A program made the position numbers and the translations under genes. Below the pieces are notes generated by a model. That model did no database searches and was not told the DNA's origin. It was given only the letters and a program-made list of their open reading frames with translations. 64,000 nt of DNA from Imbricaverruca yamaguchii (taxonomy: Eukaryota; Arthropoda; Thecostraca; Neoverrucidae), in NCBI GenBank assembly GCA_034440575.1, contig JAOTOL010001605.1, positions 798,501-862,500 on the forward strand. The letters are read 5' to 3'. The number at the start of each line of letters is the position of its first letter. The first letter of the stretch is position 1. Below, piece after piece: positions 54,260 through 64,000 of the stretch.

Positions 54260-56910
54260 CCACTTAACCATGCTATATATACCGAATTTTACCAAATTGT
54301 AGATTTGGTTGTATTTCCTCAGGTCTTGTAGATATTTCCTTATCCTAATTACAATAGTGCACCTAGAAGCCATGATACTTGTACATATAGATGAATAGCA
54401 TAAATACTTATATTTTAATCGGTTAGATGGATTTGTCATCGGGCTTCTGAATGTCAGGTTTTAAGTCGATTAACAATGTCATGAAACGGAATTTTGAATG
54501 GAGTACCGCGCCCGTTGACGACCTCGGGCTACGGGAAAGGGTCACTGAATAGAGAGCTACGACCGTGGCTGGGAGGCGTATGGGGGAGATACCACCCCCC
54601 AGCTAACATATTAGGATATATTCTGATTCGTTTCTCCTGTGGTGTTTTACAAATTTGGAAAATAGTAGAATCTGGCCAGACGTTTCCTGAACGTGGGTAA
54701 GGAAGACCGGTTAAATTCTATAGCTTACAGTAGCCCTCTCGAATAAATATTTTCGTATCCTACAATATTAACCAATCTTATCGCAAGTTCTGGCAACGCT
54801 AACCCAGTTACTAACTCCGCTGAAGCTATTTCCCCGACACAAATTGATATAATCGATGTCCCCGAAATACGTCAGAGGAAAGTAGTCGGTAAGCTGCCAG
54901 ATGATAAAAGGCTGTGACTGATGCCACCGCTAATGCGACGAACATTTTTTAATCGCATCGCACAGCCAGAGCCGGTGCTCATACTACTTCCCCGACGTTT
55001 CGTAGTTGGGTGCGTAGGAGACCCTTTTCTTTAGTAGCGAATGCAATAATTTAATAAGTCGTATTTGCAACGGAGGTTGTCAGCACATTCGGCAACGCAC
55101 TAGCAGCATATCCAGGAACACCTTCCATATGGTGATGCACAAGCATCTTGCGGTGTAATTCCAGATAAAAGGATTATTCATAGTCTGGTCTGTTATACAG
55201 TACCAGTCTATGGCATGGGTGTTTGCATGGCTATCATAAATGCATGCATCCAAATATTATGTACCTCTCAATGCAAACAGAAAGGTACAATGAAGTATGA
55301 AAAAGATGCAAAGAGGCATGATATTTGCTTGACATCCAGATTGAAGGACTTATACTTCATACAAAGTGACTCAGGAACGTGATGTTCATGGTGGCTTTCT
55401 ACATCCTCTTGCACCCACTTTGACATCTTGCATGTAACAAAAAAAAAATGATTTAACACTCTTGAATACCTCCATGCACAAATGTACAAATTTGTTCCTA
55501 CCCTAAACAGAACAAAGATTGATCCTAGAGCCTATGGACATGCATTAGATACAATTGTTTGTTCTAGGCAGTTTTGGTTGTAAGAAGTATAATTTGACAT
55601 CTTGGTGGTCAATTTCATACATAGGTTAGGATAAAAATTGTAGCCATGCATGATCAATGTGCATAATAGGTTATATCAGCTTTATGCAATCTAAATTCAT
55701 ATGTTTTGCATGCTGCAATCAATATTTGGATTCTCCAAAAACATATGCTAAATTTGGATCTAATGTTTTATGGGGTCCAGCATTCACAAGTTAGATTGTG
55801 ATCTATAGATTATGATCTAACATCTGTAGCACTTGTGCAGCCCCAAATCCACATCCTTACAGGTTACAACAGCTTTGTTGGCTATGGAATGTATGATGAT
55901 GTCTACATTGGAAGTATTTATTTTTCTTTTTATTATTACCTCCTGTTATGTTGGATTTCAATATTATTTTTTGTTTTAGATGCTACTCATACATTTTGTC
56001 TTATTTACAATTCCTTTATTTTTAATTATTGGTGTCTTAAATAGCTCATATTTTTATATGTGCTGTTATTGTTATTGGCTTTTTCTTTGTTTGCTCTGCT
56101 TTCATCACTCCAGTGGTATTCAAAATTGCTTTGTTCCTTCTGTCAATATTTATTCCCAAAATGATAATTTCTAGTCATCCCTAGATGGGGGAAGAGTATC
56201 TGAACACATTCTGTTTCCTGGACACCTACCTCTGGATGTCTCCCACATCATGTTCAGCACATAAATAACAAAAAGATGGTGTCCATCAATGATGGACCTG
56301 TCTACAAAAATATGAAGGTCTGATTGCAGAGTTATGCCACTTTTGTGTGTGCATGGAGCTAGTGAAGTTCACAGGTGTCATTTTTGGCTTCCAAGAGCTT
56401 GAGGCTTAAGGAAATCATGGAAAAGTGGCTTTCAATATTTTTGCAATTACACTAGCCTTTTTAACAGCTATTAATAGCTTGTACCACAACAGCTACAGTG
56501 ACTTAATTCTGCACAATTACATTATTGTGTTCACAATACAGCACCCCACTACAAAATAACTTTCTGTTTTGAAGTGGCTCATGGTTAGAGGATTTCAGTT
56601 GAAAGGAACCATCTGAATATGGATAGCTTGTTCATTTATGTGTGCAGTAATCACAGTGGAATTACTGGTTCAGCCATACAGAAGCAGCAGTAAAGCTATT
56701 TGTTTCATGCTGCCTTAAGTGTTCAGAAACCCACCCACCCCTATTTCCCTAATTACCTTTCCACCATTTATCTAACTTCATGGATACCCAGAAATGTACA
56801 GGTTTTCAGGTTTGCAATACCCTGTTTGGATCAAGTCATCTTACATGCCTTTGGAACCAAGCAGTATTAAACATGTAATTTACTTTTTACATGAAAGCAC
56901 CACCACTACA
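54260..56910. other. Long AT-rich unassigned interval
   Basis: No coding exon with domain or splice support, no RNA gene and no tandem repeat. Composition resembles the 17-20 kb interval and could be intronic. Confidence 0.4.
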
Positions 56911-57605
56911 ACTAATAATAATAAGCTAGCCTTGCCTACACAAATACATTACATTTCTGACCAATATTTGATCAGCAAAACCTGTGGGTGTTTGATTGTA
57001 TGAAGCTTACTAATGTTGGATCACATAGAGCCTGCTGATATTGGATCACATCAAACCTACTAATTCATGAAATAGCTACCACATGCTGGTAGCATTACTC
57101 TTGCTTTAAGTCATATTATTGCTGTTGTTATCTTTGAAAAACAAGCAATTATTTTTGTGTATGCATCATAATAATGCACATAAATACTCAACAGTTTTCA
57201 TCTCTTCAAACCATTAGGAATGGGTGTAAAGTTCTCTATGCTTTCTAAGTAAGTCTAAGGCACAGATGAATTTAGCCCTGGTGCTGTAGTGCACCAAGGC
57301 TGTCTTTCAGATAAAAAGCTGGACAGGTTGGAAGCATCGCTCTGGAATATTTGAACAAACACACTACTACTAATAATGAGCTAGCCTAGCCTAATATAAT
57401 TAAATTCTGGCCAGTATTTGACCATGTAAAATTGGAAGTTCAGTCAGCAAAGCCTGTGTATGTTGGAGTGGATAAATCCTACTGGTGTTGGTTCACATAA
57501 AACCTACTGATGCTGGATCATCAGGCTGACCAATGGACAAAATATCTACCAGATGTTGTTAGCATTACCCTTGCTTTGAGTATAACTATTGCTTTTTGTC
57601 ATTGC
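56911..57605. repeat. Diverged direct duplication, ~450-bp offset
   Basis: 56911-57140 and 57361-57605 share ACTAATAATAATAAGCTAGC / ACTAATAATGAGCTAGC, CAGCAAA(A/G)CCTGTG, TGGATCACAT / TGGTTCACAT, CCTACTGATGCTGGATCA-type modules, TAGCTACCACATGCTGG / TATCTACCAGATGTTG and TTAGCATTACCCTTGCTTT. A small GTTGGATCACAT motif is repeated within the first copy. Confidence 0.7.
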
Positions 57606-58740
57606 AGAACAAGTGAATATTTATTCCATACATATTGTGTAAACAAACTTAAGTTCTGATTTTGGTGGCTACATTCCCCAGGATTTGGATGCCATCTCAA
57701 TTTCAAATAGTATTTACATCCTTGCCTCAATGCCCAAAGTCATGAGTTTGGACACCCTGGCTTTGTTAACCTGTGTTTGCATCTGCACTTTTTCTTTCTG
57801 CATTTGCAAGTGCATCACAATGTCCAGAATGATCTAATGTGTATTCAGATATGTTGGTACAAGGATAAATTTGTTTGAAAGCTGCATTCCTTTTAGGTCC
57901 TCTTATGCACACCAAGCACACATACCTCATTCCTTTACATCACTTGATTATTTTAAGTTGGTAGCCATGAACATATCAACCTAAGAGGTGTGACCTCTCA
58001 TTCACACTTTGCTGATTTTGCTACCATGGACAAATTTGCCAAAAGAGAAAACAAAAATCAGAGTACTATTCACAGGTTAATGATAGGCAGAATTTCCTTC
58101 ATTTCTTAGTGTAAATTAGCTATGCTACTTTATAAATAATAAATATATTAGCCTTGCCAACAAGAGCCATGCAAACATATGGGATCATGTCATTCTGAAT
58201 AATCCCAGTTTTAGGAGACTTCAAAAAGTGTGCTAATATGTTATCTGGTGCAAATCCATGGCTTGAAGTATCACAATTGTACTCGCATGCTAATAGCTGA
58301 ATCGGTGAGATGGCTCAGACTGTTTGAATCCCATAGATTATCAATGGTATCATTGGTAAATGTGTTTACATTGTTTACAATCTATCATGCAGTTAGCTGT
58401 TTTCACACATTCCTGTGCAAGAACCTCATGCCCACCCACCAGTTTTTCACAAAATAATGCTGAATAGTTGCCATAGCTTTGAAGAGACACTTTATATTAG
58501 CATCATGCAGTGCATTTTTCATCTTGTGGTTCACATTAAGAAGGACTCATGCTCTACATGGTGTGTGTGGTAGTGAAACGTTCTTCGTCCCGACAGAATG
58601 CCAACATTTAAAAGCTCAACAGCACTTTTTTCATATTATTGTAGATTCATTTCAGCCCTTCCTTATTAAAGCCACATTGTGCCACTGTCGCAGGCCAGGG
58701 GGCCGCGATGGCCAACGCGTTCTTGCCACAGGTGAATCCT
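57606..58740. other. AT-rich unassigned
   Basis: Nothing recognised. Composition changes sharply to GC-rich at about 58.68 kb. Confidence 0.4.
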
Positions 58741-58776
58741 CAGGGGCACGACGAGCCCCTGGTCGTCGTGCCCCTG
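58741..58776. repeat. Perfect hairpin, 14-bp arms, 8-nt loop
   Basis: CAGGGGCACGACGA (58741-58754) and TCGTCGTGCCCCTG (58763-58776) pair perfectly. TCAGGGGCACGACGAGCCCC recurs directly at 58799, so the inverted element is itself partly duplicated. Confidence 0.9.
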
Positions 58777-59053
58777 TGACGACAGGGGCTCAGCCACTCA
58801 GGGGCACGACGAGCCCCTGAGTCGCCGCTGCAGGCGAGCGACGCCGTGCCGCCACAGTGCCATACACTATTCGTGAAATAGGGTGGAATATACCGCCTTC
58901 TGAACACTCCTTCAACATCCTTCTCCAAGAAGTATCGACATCCTGCTCCTGTAGCAGCTTGAGTGGCTACGTTTCTACTGACGTCTCACCGTTGGCGAGC
59001 TCAAAAGATCCGTCGAACTTGTTGGCACGTATATCCGCCGGGACAGCGTGAAG
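58777..59053. other. Unassigned; possible exon remnants
   Basis: Both strands have short frames (plus 58857-59051; minus LLQEQDVDTSWRRMLK) without domain support. No gene called. Confidence 0.3.
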
Positions 59054-59057
59054 GTGC

Positions 59058-59125
<68 letters not shown>

Positions 59126-59460
59126 GGAGAGGGGAGGGGAGGGCGAGGGCGAGGGCGAGGGCGAGGGCGGGGCGAGGGCGGGGCGAGGGCGAGGGCGAGG
59201 GCGAGGGCGAGGGCGAGGGCGAGGGCGGGGCGAGGGCGAGGGCGGGGCGGGGCGAGGGCGAGGGCGAGGGCGAGGGCGAGCGGCGGGGCGAGAGCGAGAG
59301 CGAGAGCGAGAGCGAGAGCGGGCGGGCGAGAGCGAGGCGGGCGGGCGAGGCGGAGCGGGCGAGAGCGGGCGGAGCGGAGCGGGAGCGGCGGAGCGGGCGG
59401 CGGAGCGGGCGGGGAGGGGGCGGGAGGGGAGCGGGGCGAGGGAGAGCGAGAGTACAGCCT
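59054..59460. repeat. (GA)n, then (GAGGGC)n and G/GAGC-rich repeat
   Basis: (GA)n to ~59120, then (GAGGGC)n with GGGGC interruptions to ~59280, then (GAGC)n/GCGGGCGA-type units. Arg-Glu, Gly-Glu or Pro-Ser-rich frames of 140-230 aa are products of the repeat. Confidence 0.95.
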
Positions 59461-59686
59461 GTATGGCACGTTATATGCATAAACCGCCGACGTGTCAGAA
59501 TGCTGTTCCGCCGAAGCGGCACGCACGCACGCATGTGCAGTGACCTGGGCGAGGCCACGGGCGATCCTAGCAAGCGGGCGTCTCGGCGCAGGCGCATAGC
59601 AATGTTCTGCGCGGGACTTATGTGCTGTCAGAGCACGAGTTACTACACTCCTTGATGCATGCTTGTCAAGTCTTATGATAAATGAT
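59461..59686. other. Unassigned
   Basis: Nothing recognised. Confidence 0.35.
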
Positions 59687-59759
59687 AAAGGTACAGTCGG
59701 CTACATGACCGACGCAGCCGATGCGCCCTTAATCTCAAATAACTCAAAAGGTACAGTCG
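59687..59759 (+). mobile_element. 47-bp micro-retroposon with 13-bp target duplication
   Basis: AAAGGTACAGTCG occurs at 59687-59699 and 59747-59759. The insert 59700-59746 reads GCTACATGACCGACGCAGCC, GATGCGCCCTTAATCTCAAA, TAACTCA, a member of the same family as 7.4 and 60.7 kb but about 10 bases shorter at the 5' end. Confidence 0.88.
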
Positions 59760-60155
59760 TAAGTGCAGTGTAAAATAATTGACCATGTAGCCTGGAAATT
59801 CACAGTTAATGGAATTGTGTATTTCATCCTTGTCTTAGGTTTTTACCATTTTGCTACATGTGTGGGCAGTCATTATACACACAATTGCTACAAAATGTAA
59901 AATGCATGTGACTGAAGTGAAAGGCATTCTGCTTTTTTAATCCTTCAGTGGCAATTCTTTATTTTCTTCCAATCTTTCACTATTCCCAAGCAACTTCTTT
60001 CTTCATCCACACAGTTAATGGTGAAGTAATTTTAGGACACTGCGTAAGTGCCTACACCACTGGCTCAAATATGAGTCTGAGACATCAGAAGCATTTTAAA
60101 TGACACTAATTCCATGGCAAACTTCGACATCCTACTGGGGTCGTTTCTACATCTC
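59760..60155. other. Unassigned AT-rich sequence
   Basis: Nothing recognised; probably intronic to the exon at 60.39 kb. Confidence 0.35.
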
Positions 60156-60359
60156 ACACCTAACGAAAAAGGGGCGGGGATGGCCGAGTGGCCAAGGTGT
60201 CGGGCTATGGGTACCAAAGGTCCCGGGTTCGACACTAGCATTACTCAGGACATTTCACAATCCCGCGGCCCACCGGCGAAGCAGTGTGGGCGGCACCATT
60301 AGCCGTGAATGTGCATAAAGTGCGTCGTAAACCACCCAATAAACAAACACCCAACGAAA
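60156..60359 (+). mobile_element. SINE-A, tRNA(Ser/Leu)-like, full copy with target duplication
   Basis: ACACCTAACGAAA (60156-60168) and ACACCCAACGAAA (60347-60359) flank a 178-bp SINE. Perfect A box TGGCCGAGTGG at 60181-60191, B box GTTCGACAC at 60227-60235. The body ATCCCGCGGCCCACCGGCGA and tail CCCAATAAACAAACA follow. The 13-bp duplication with one mismatch indicates a fairly young LINE-mediated insertion. It lies ~35 bp upstream of a splice acceptor. Confidence 0.92.
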
Positions 60360-60409
60360 CACCATCATTTTAACCCCGTGCGGCCGTTGCAGGCGCCGGG
60401 CGTCGCACC

Positions 60410-60604
60410 ATGAGCGAGGTGCCCGTCTCGTTCTCGGCCGGCGACGAGGACGACGACGGCCTGCAGGACCGCGCTGCGCTGCTGACGCCGCCGGCGCGCC
60501 CGCGGCCCGGCCGGCGGCGGCCGCGGCCGCGACCCGCCATCGGCGCCGGCCGCTGTCTGGCGCTCGTCAAGACGCTCGCCATCTGCCTGGCCTTCTTCTC
60601 GCTG
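60410..60604 (+). CDS. N-terminal coding exon of a putative membrane protein
   Basis: An acceptor-like GCCGTTGCAG ends at 60392; the ATG at 60410 is in a good context (CGCACCATGAGC). The 65 codons end exactly in phase 0 at TCGCTG|GTGGGT, a plausible donor. The protein begins MSEVPVSFSAGDEDDDGLQD, continues with a Pro/Arg-rich stretch (residues ~27-42, PPARPRPGRRRPRPRP), and ends in a hydrophobic segment CLALVKTLAICLAFFSL (residues 49-65) that looks like the start of a first transmembrane helix. An acidic N-tail, basic linker and helix suit a cytoplasmic N-terminus. A transporter such as an MFS protein is possible, but one partial helix cannot identify the family. The exon is a CpG-rich island in AT-rich flanks. 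Confidence 0.6.
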
Positions 60605-60664
60605 GTGGGTGGCGGCCGGTGTGCGACTCATCCATGCGGCCTATGTGTGACACTACGGGTGACG

Positions 60665-60754
60665 AACTTGGAATTTGTATGGGCGCTGTATGACCGAAGC
60701 AGTCGATGCGCCCCTAAGCCCAAATAACCAACCAACCAACTTGGAACTTGTGTG
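60665..60754 (+). mobile_element. 56-bp micro-retroposon with ~17-bp target duplication
   Basis: AACTTGGAATTTGTATG (60665-60681) and AACTTGGAACTTGTGTG (60738-60754) flank GGCGCTGTATGACCGAAGCA, GTCGATGCGCCCCTAAGCCC, AAATAACCAACCAACC. Two mismatches in the duplication. The 5' start is within a base or two of that at 7.4 kb. Confidence 0.85.
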
Positions 60755-60914
60755 CAGCTATTCTATCAACAAAAATGTCAACTTCACAGTCTCGCGTTTT
60801 TTGTGCTGTTGTTTATTCAAAGCTGCGACATGGTAAGTGTGCGGCATTCCTGGTCATGGCGTTGCAAATGCCAAGGAAATGGGGCCGTGTCCGAGACGTG
60901 TGTCGTCCAGGGGG

Positions 60915-61100
60915 AAGAATAAGAACGTTGGATTCTTTTACGACGCGTTCAACCGCTAGGTGGTATAGCGTCGCCAGCCTGCTTTCATGCAGGTTGGCGA
61001 CGCCGGTTGGTCGCAGGCGGCCTCGGTAACGCAGTCGGTTGCGAGATTCGAACCCATGCTATCCTCTCCAGGTTATCCACCTCCTTTTTGCCAAGCGGTG
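60915..61100 (-). mobile_element. SINE-B, tRNA-like, minus strand
   Basis: On the minus strand: TGGCAAAAAGG (61093-61083) fits an A box, GTTCGAATC (61053-61045) a B box. Downstream lies GCATGAAAGCAGGCTGGCGA, then CGCTATACCACCTAGCGGTT, GAACGCGTCGTAAAAG. The tail region matches the fragment at 3.8 kb and, more loosely, the 57-bp micro-retroposons. Confidence 0.7.
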
Positions 61101-61504
61101 AATGTGGTACGAAAGTAATTGCGGTGAATTGGTCCTTGATAAACGTGCCCAAAACTGACTGGAGCGAACAAAAAGCCAGTTGACCAAAAGCCGGTGGAAC
61201 GAACAAAAAGCCTGCCGGTTTTGATATCAGAGATGGAAAGGAGTTATCCTCTCCGACCTGGAATTCCCTCCTAATTTTCCTCCCAAAATAAAGGATTTGA
61301 AGACATAAAACGAGCCCCGGCTGGCGCGTTGTATGTGGTGCGATGTGGTTCCCGTGCCGAATTGTCTGATGATCGGATAATACGAGTGTCTCCTGGTTGC
61401 AGCCAGTTGTCTGTTTGGTATGTGCTCGAAATTGCTGAAGGTGTGTTGTGTGGTTTGTCATCTTCAGGATAGAGCACATCTTTCGCTCTGCGAAACTGTG
61501 TATC
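61101..61504. other. Unassigned sequence
   Basis: A small AAAAGCC repeat near 61170-61215 (AACAAAAAGCCAGTTGACCA, AACAAAAAGCCTGCCGG). No exon. Confidence 0.35.
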
Positions 61505-64000
61505 GTTGTGACTGGTCCTGTCTGATCGCCACCTACGACTGCGGCAGGGACTGTGTATCACTGTGACTAGTCCTCGAGTCTGATCTCCACCTACGACTGC
61601 GGCAGGGACTGTGTATCACTGTGACTGGTCCTGTGTCTGATCATCACCTACGACTGCGGCAGGGACTGTGTATCACTGTGACTGGTCCTGTCTGATCGTC
61701 ACCTACGACTGCGGCAGGGGCTGTGTATCACTGTGACTGGTCCTCGTGTCTGATCGCCACCTACGACTGCGGCAGGGACTGTGTATCACTGTGACTAGTC
61801 CTGTCTGATCACCACCTACGACTGCGGCAGGGACTGTGTATCACTGTGACTGGTCCTCGTGTCTGATCTCCACCTACGACTGCGGCAGGGACTGTGTATC
61901 ACTGTGACTGGTCCTCGTGTCTGATCATCACCTACGACTGCGGCAGGGACTGTGTATCACTGTGACTGGTCCTGTCTGATCGTCACCTACGACTGCGGCA
62001 GGGACTGTGTATCACTGTGACTGGTCCTCGTGTCTGATCGCCACCTACGACTGCGGCAGGGACTGTGTATCACTGTGACTGGTCCTGTCTGATCACCACC
62101 TACGACTGCGGCAGGGACTGTGTATCACTGTGACTGGTCCTGTCTGATCGCCACCTACGACTGCGGCAGGGACTGTGTATCACTGTGACTGGTCCTCGTG
62201 TCTGATCGCCACCTACGACTGCGGCAGGGACTGTGTATCACTGTGACTGGTCCTGTCTGATCGCCACCTACGACTGCGGCAGGGACTGTGTATCACTGTG
62301 ACTGGTCCTCGTGTCTGATCGCCACCTACGACTGCGGCAGGGACTGTGTATCACTGTGACTGGTCCTCGTGTCTGATCGCCACCTACGACTGCGGCAGGG
62401 ACTGTGTATCACTGTGACTGGTCCTCGTGTCTGATCGCCACCTACGACTGCGGCAGGGACTGTGTATCACTGTGACTGGTCCTCGTGTCTGATCGCCACC
62501 TACGACTGCGGCAGGGACTGTGTATCACTGTGACTGGTCCTCGTGTCTGATCTCCACCTACGACTGCGGCAGGGACTGTGTATCACTGTGACTGGTCCTG
62601 TCTGATCGCCACCTACGACTGCGGCAGGGACTGTGTATCACTGTGACTGGTCCTCGTGTCTGATCGCCACCTACGACTGCGGCAGGGACTGTGTATCACT
62701 GTGACTGGTCCTCGTGTCTGATCGCCACCTACGACTGCGGCAGGGACTGTGTATCACTGTGACTGGTCCTCGTGTCTGATCGCCACCTACGACTGCGGCA
62801 GGGACTGTGTATCACTGTGACTGGTCCTCGTGTCTGATCACCACCTACGACTGCGGCAGGGACTGTGTATCACTGTGACTGGACTGTGTCTGATCTCCAC
62901 CTACGACTGCGGCAGGGACTGTGTATCACTGTGACTGGTCCCGTGTCTGATCTCCACCTACGACTGCGGCAGGGACTGTGTATCACTGTGGCTGGTCCTG
63001 TCTGATCGCCACCTACGACTGCGGCAGGGACTGTGTATCACTGTGGCTGGTCCTCGTGTCTGATCTCCACCTACGACTGCGGCAGGGACTGTGTATCACT
63101 GTGGCTGGTCCTGTCTGATCTCCACCTACGACTGCGGCAGGGACTGTGTATCACTGTGACTGGTCCTGTCTGATCTCCACCTACGACTGCGGCAGGGACT
63201 GTGTATCACTGTGGCTGGTCCTGTCTGATCGCCACCTACGACTGCGGCAGGGACTGTGTATCACTGTGACTGGTCCTCGTGTCTGATCTCCACCTACGAC
63301 TGCGGCAGGGACTGTGTATCACTGTGACTAGTCCTGTCTGATCTGATCTCCACCTACGACTGCGGCAGGGACTGTGTATCACTGTGACTGGTCCTCGTGT
63401 CTGATCTCCACCTACGACTGCGGCAGGGACTGTGTATCACTGTGACTGGTCCTCTGGTCCTGTCTGATCTCCACCTACGACTGCGGCAGGGACTGTGTAT
63501 CACTGTGACTGGTCCTCGTGTCTGATCGCCACCTACGACTGCGGCAGGGACTGTGTATCACTGTGACTGGTCCTCGTGTCTGATCTCCACCTACGACTGC
63601 GGCAGGGACTGTGTATCACTGTGACTGGTCCTGTCTGATCGCCACCTACGACTGCGGCAGGGACTGTGTATCACTGTGACTGGTCCTGTCTGATCTCCAC
63701 CTACGACTGCGGCAGGGACTGTGTATCACTGTGACTGGTCCTCGTGTCTGATCGCCACCTACGACTGCGGCAGGGACTGTGTATCACTGTGACTGGTCCT
63801 CGTGTCTGATCGCCACCTACGACTGCGGCAGGGACTGTGTATCACTGTGACTGGTCCTCGTGTCTGATCGCCACCTACGACTGCGGCAGGGACTGTGTAT
63901 CACTGTGACTGGTCCTCGTGTCTGATCTCCACCTACGACTGCGGCAGGGACTGTGTATCACTGTGACTGGTCCTCGTGTCTGATCGCCACCTACGACTGC
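61505..64000. repeat. 54/58-bp minisatellite, about 44 copies, runs off the window
   Basis: Unit GACTGTGTATCACTGTGACT, GGTCCTCGTGTCTGATCGCC, ACCTACGACTGCGGCAGG. Units differ mainly by presence or absence of CGTG after GGTCCT and by one triplet (GCC, TCC, ACC, ATC, GTC) after TGATC. The array is otherwise very homogeneous, implying recent expansion. It is cut by the end of the window. Confidence 0.97.

Noticed and set aside
58963..59655. 230-aa Arg/Glu/Gly-rich frame
   Set aside because: Produced by (GA)n and (GAGGGC)n.
60169..60346. Functional tRNA gene
   Set aside because: A and B boxes are present but the acceptor stem does not close, and a SINE body, A/C-rich tail and target duplication follow.

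Overview
The window is eukaryotic (animal) nuclear DNA. There is no operon structure, long open frames occur almost only where a tandem repeat happens not to contain a stop, and the recognisable genes are small exons with GT/AG splice borders. The rest is non-LTR retrotransposon debris, tRNA-derived SINEs, hAT-like non-autonomous DNA elements, microsatellites and a large number of different GC-rich minisatellites. A TATA/TCAGT-type core promoter, a SWIM zinc-finger exon of a kind I associate with arthropods and other invertebrates, and CR1/L2-type LINEs suggest an invertebrate, possibly an arthropod. The sequence alone does not fix the species.

Layout: 0-6.4 kb holds 20-bp, 63-bp and 33-bp minisatellites, a pair of inverted dispersed repeats and a SINE tail. 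6.5-8.9 kb is a decayed CR1/L2-like LINE carrying two younger insertions, one of them inside its YADD catalytic motif. 9.6-14.9 kb holds 12-, 14-, 6/45-, 30- and 66-bp arrays and a diverged direct duplication. 15.6-16.4 kb is a second LINE fragment. At 16.45-16.87 kb lies the clearest host gene: a CTCF-like site, a YY1/TISU-like start element and an exon encoding a SWIM zinc finger, ending at a good splice donor. The AT-rich 17-20 kb that follows looks intronic. 20.6-32 kb is mixed: microsatellites, a 30-bp array, a candidate exon at 25.54 kb, hAT-like elements, a LINE 3' end at 27.8-28.1 kb, and 72-, 38- and 65-bp arrays. 32.46-36.1 kb is one 3.6-kb array of a ~32-bp unit. 37.65-37.88 kb is a structured ~209-bp retroposon. 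38-41 kb has four more arrays. 42.2-48.8 kb looks like one 6.5-kb composite element with hAT-like ends and a degenerate ~30-bp repeat interior, interrupted by a minus-strand CR1 LINE; it contains a large inverted duplication. 49-54 kb has SINEs, three arrays and further copies of the same repeat family. 54.3-58.7 kb is AT-rich and unassigned. 60.39-60.60 kb is a second convincing coding exon (N-terminus of a membrane protein). 61.5-64 kb is a 58-bp array that runs off the end.

The most interesting signals are not genes. (1) A family of extremely short retroposed fragments (30-57 bp) ending in AAATAACCAACC-type tails, four of them flanked by target-site duplications, and related to the 3' part of a tRNA-like SINE. 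(2) A 190-209-bp structured element present twice with ~14-bp target-site duplications, whose central segment is inverted between the copies. (3) The composite element at 42-49 kb. (4) The density of unrelated minisatellites (roughly a quarter of the window by hand estimate), several of which have a constant core plus one short variable box. All coordinates of repeats and alignments were made by eye and can be off by several bases.
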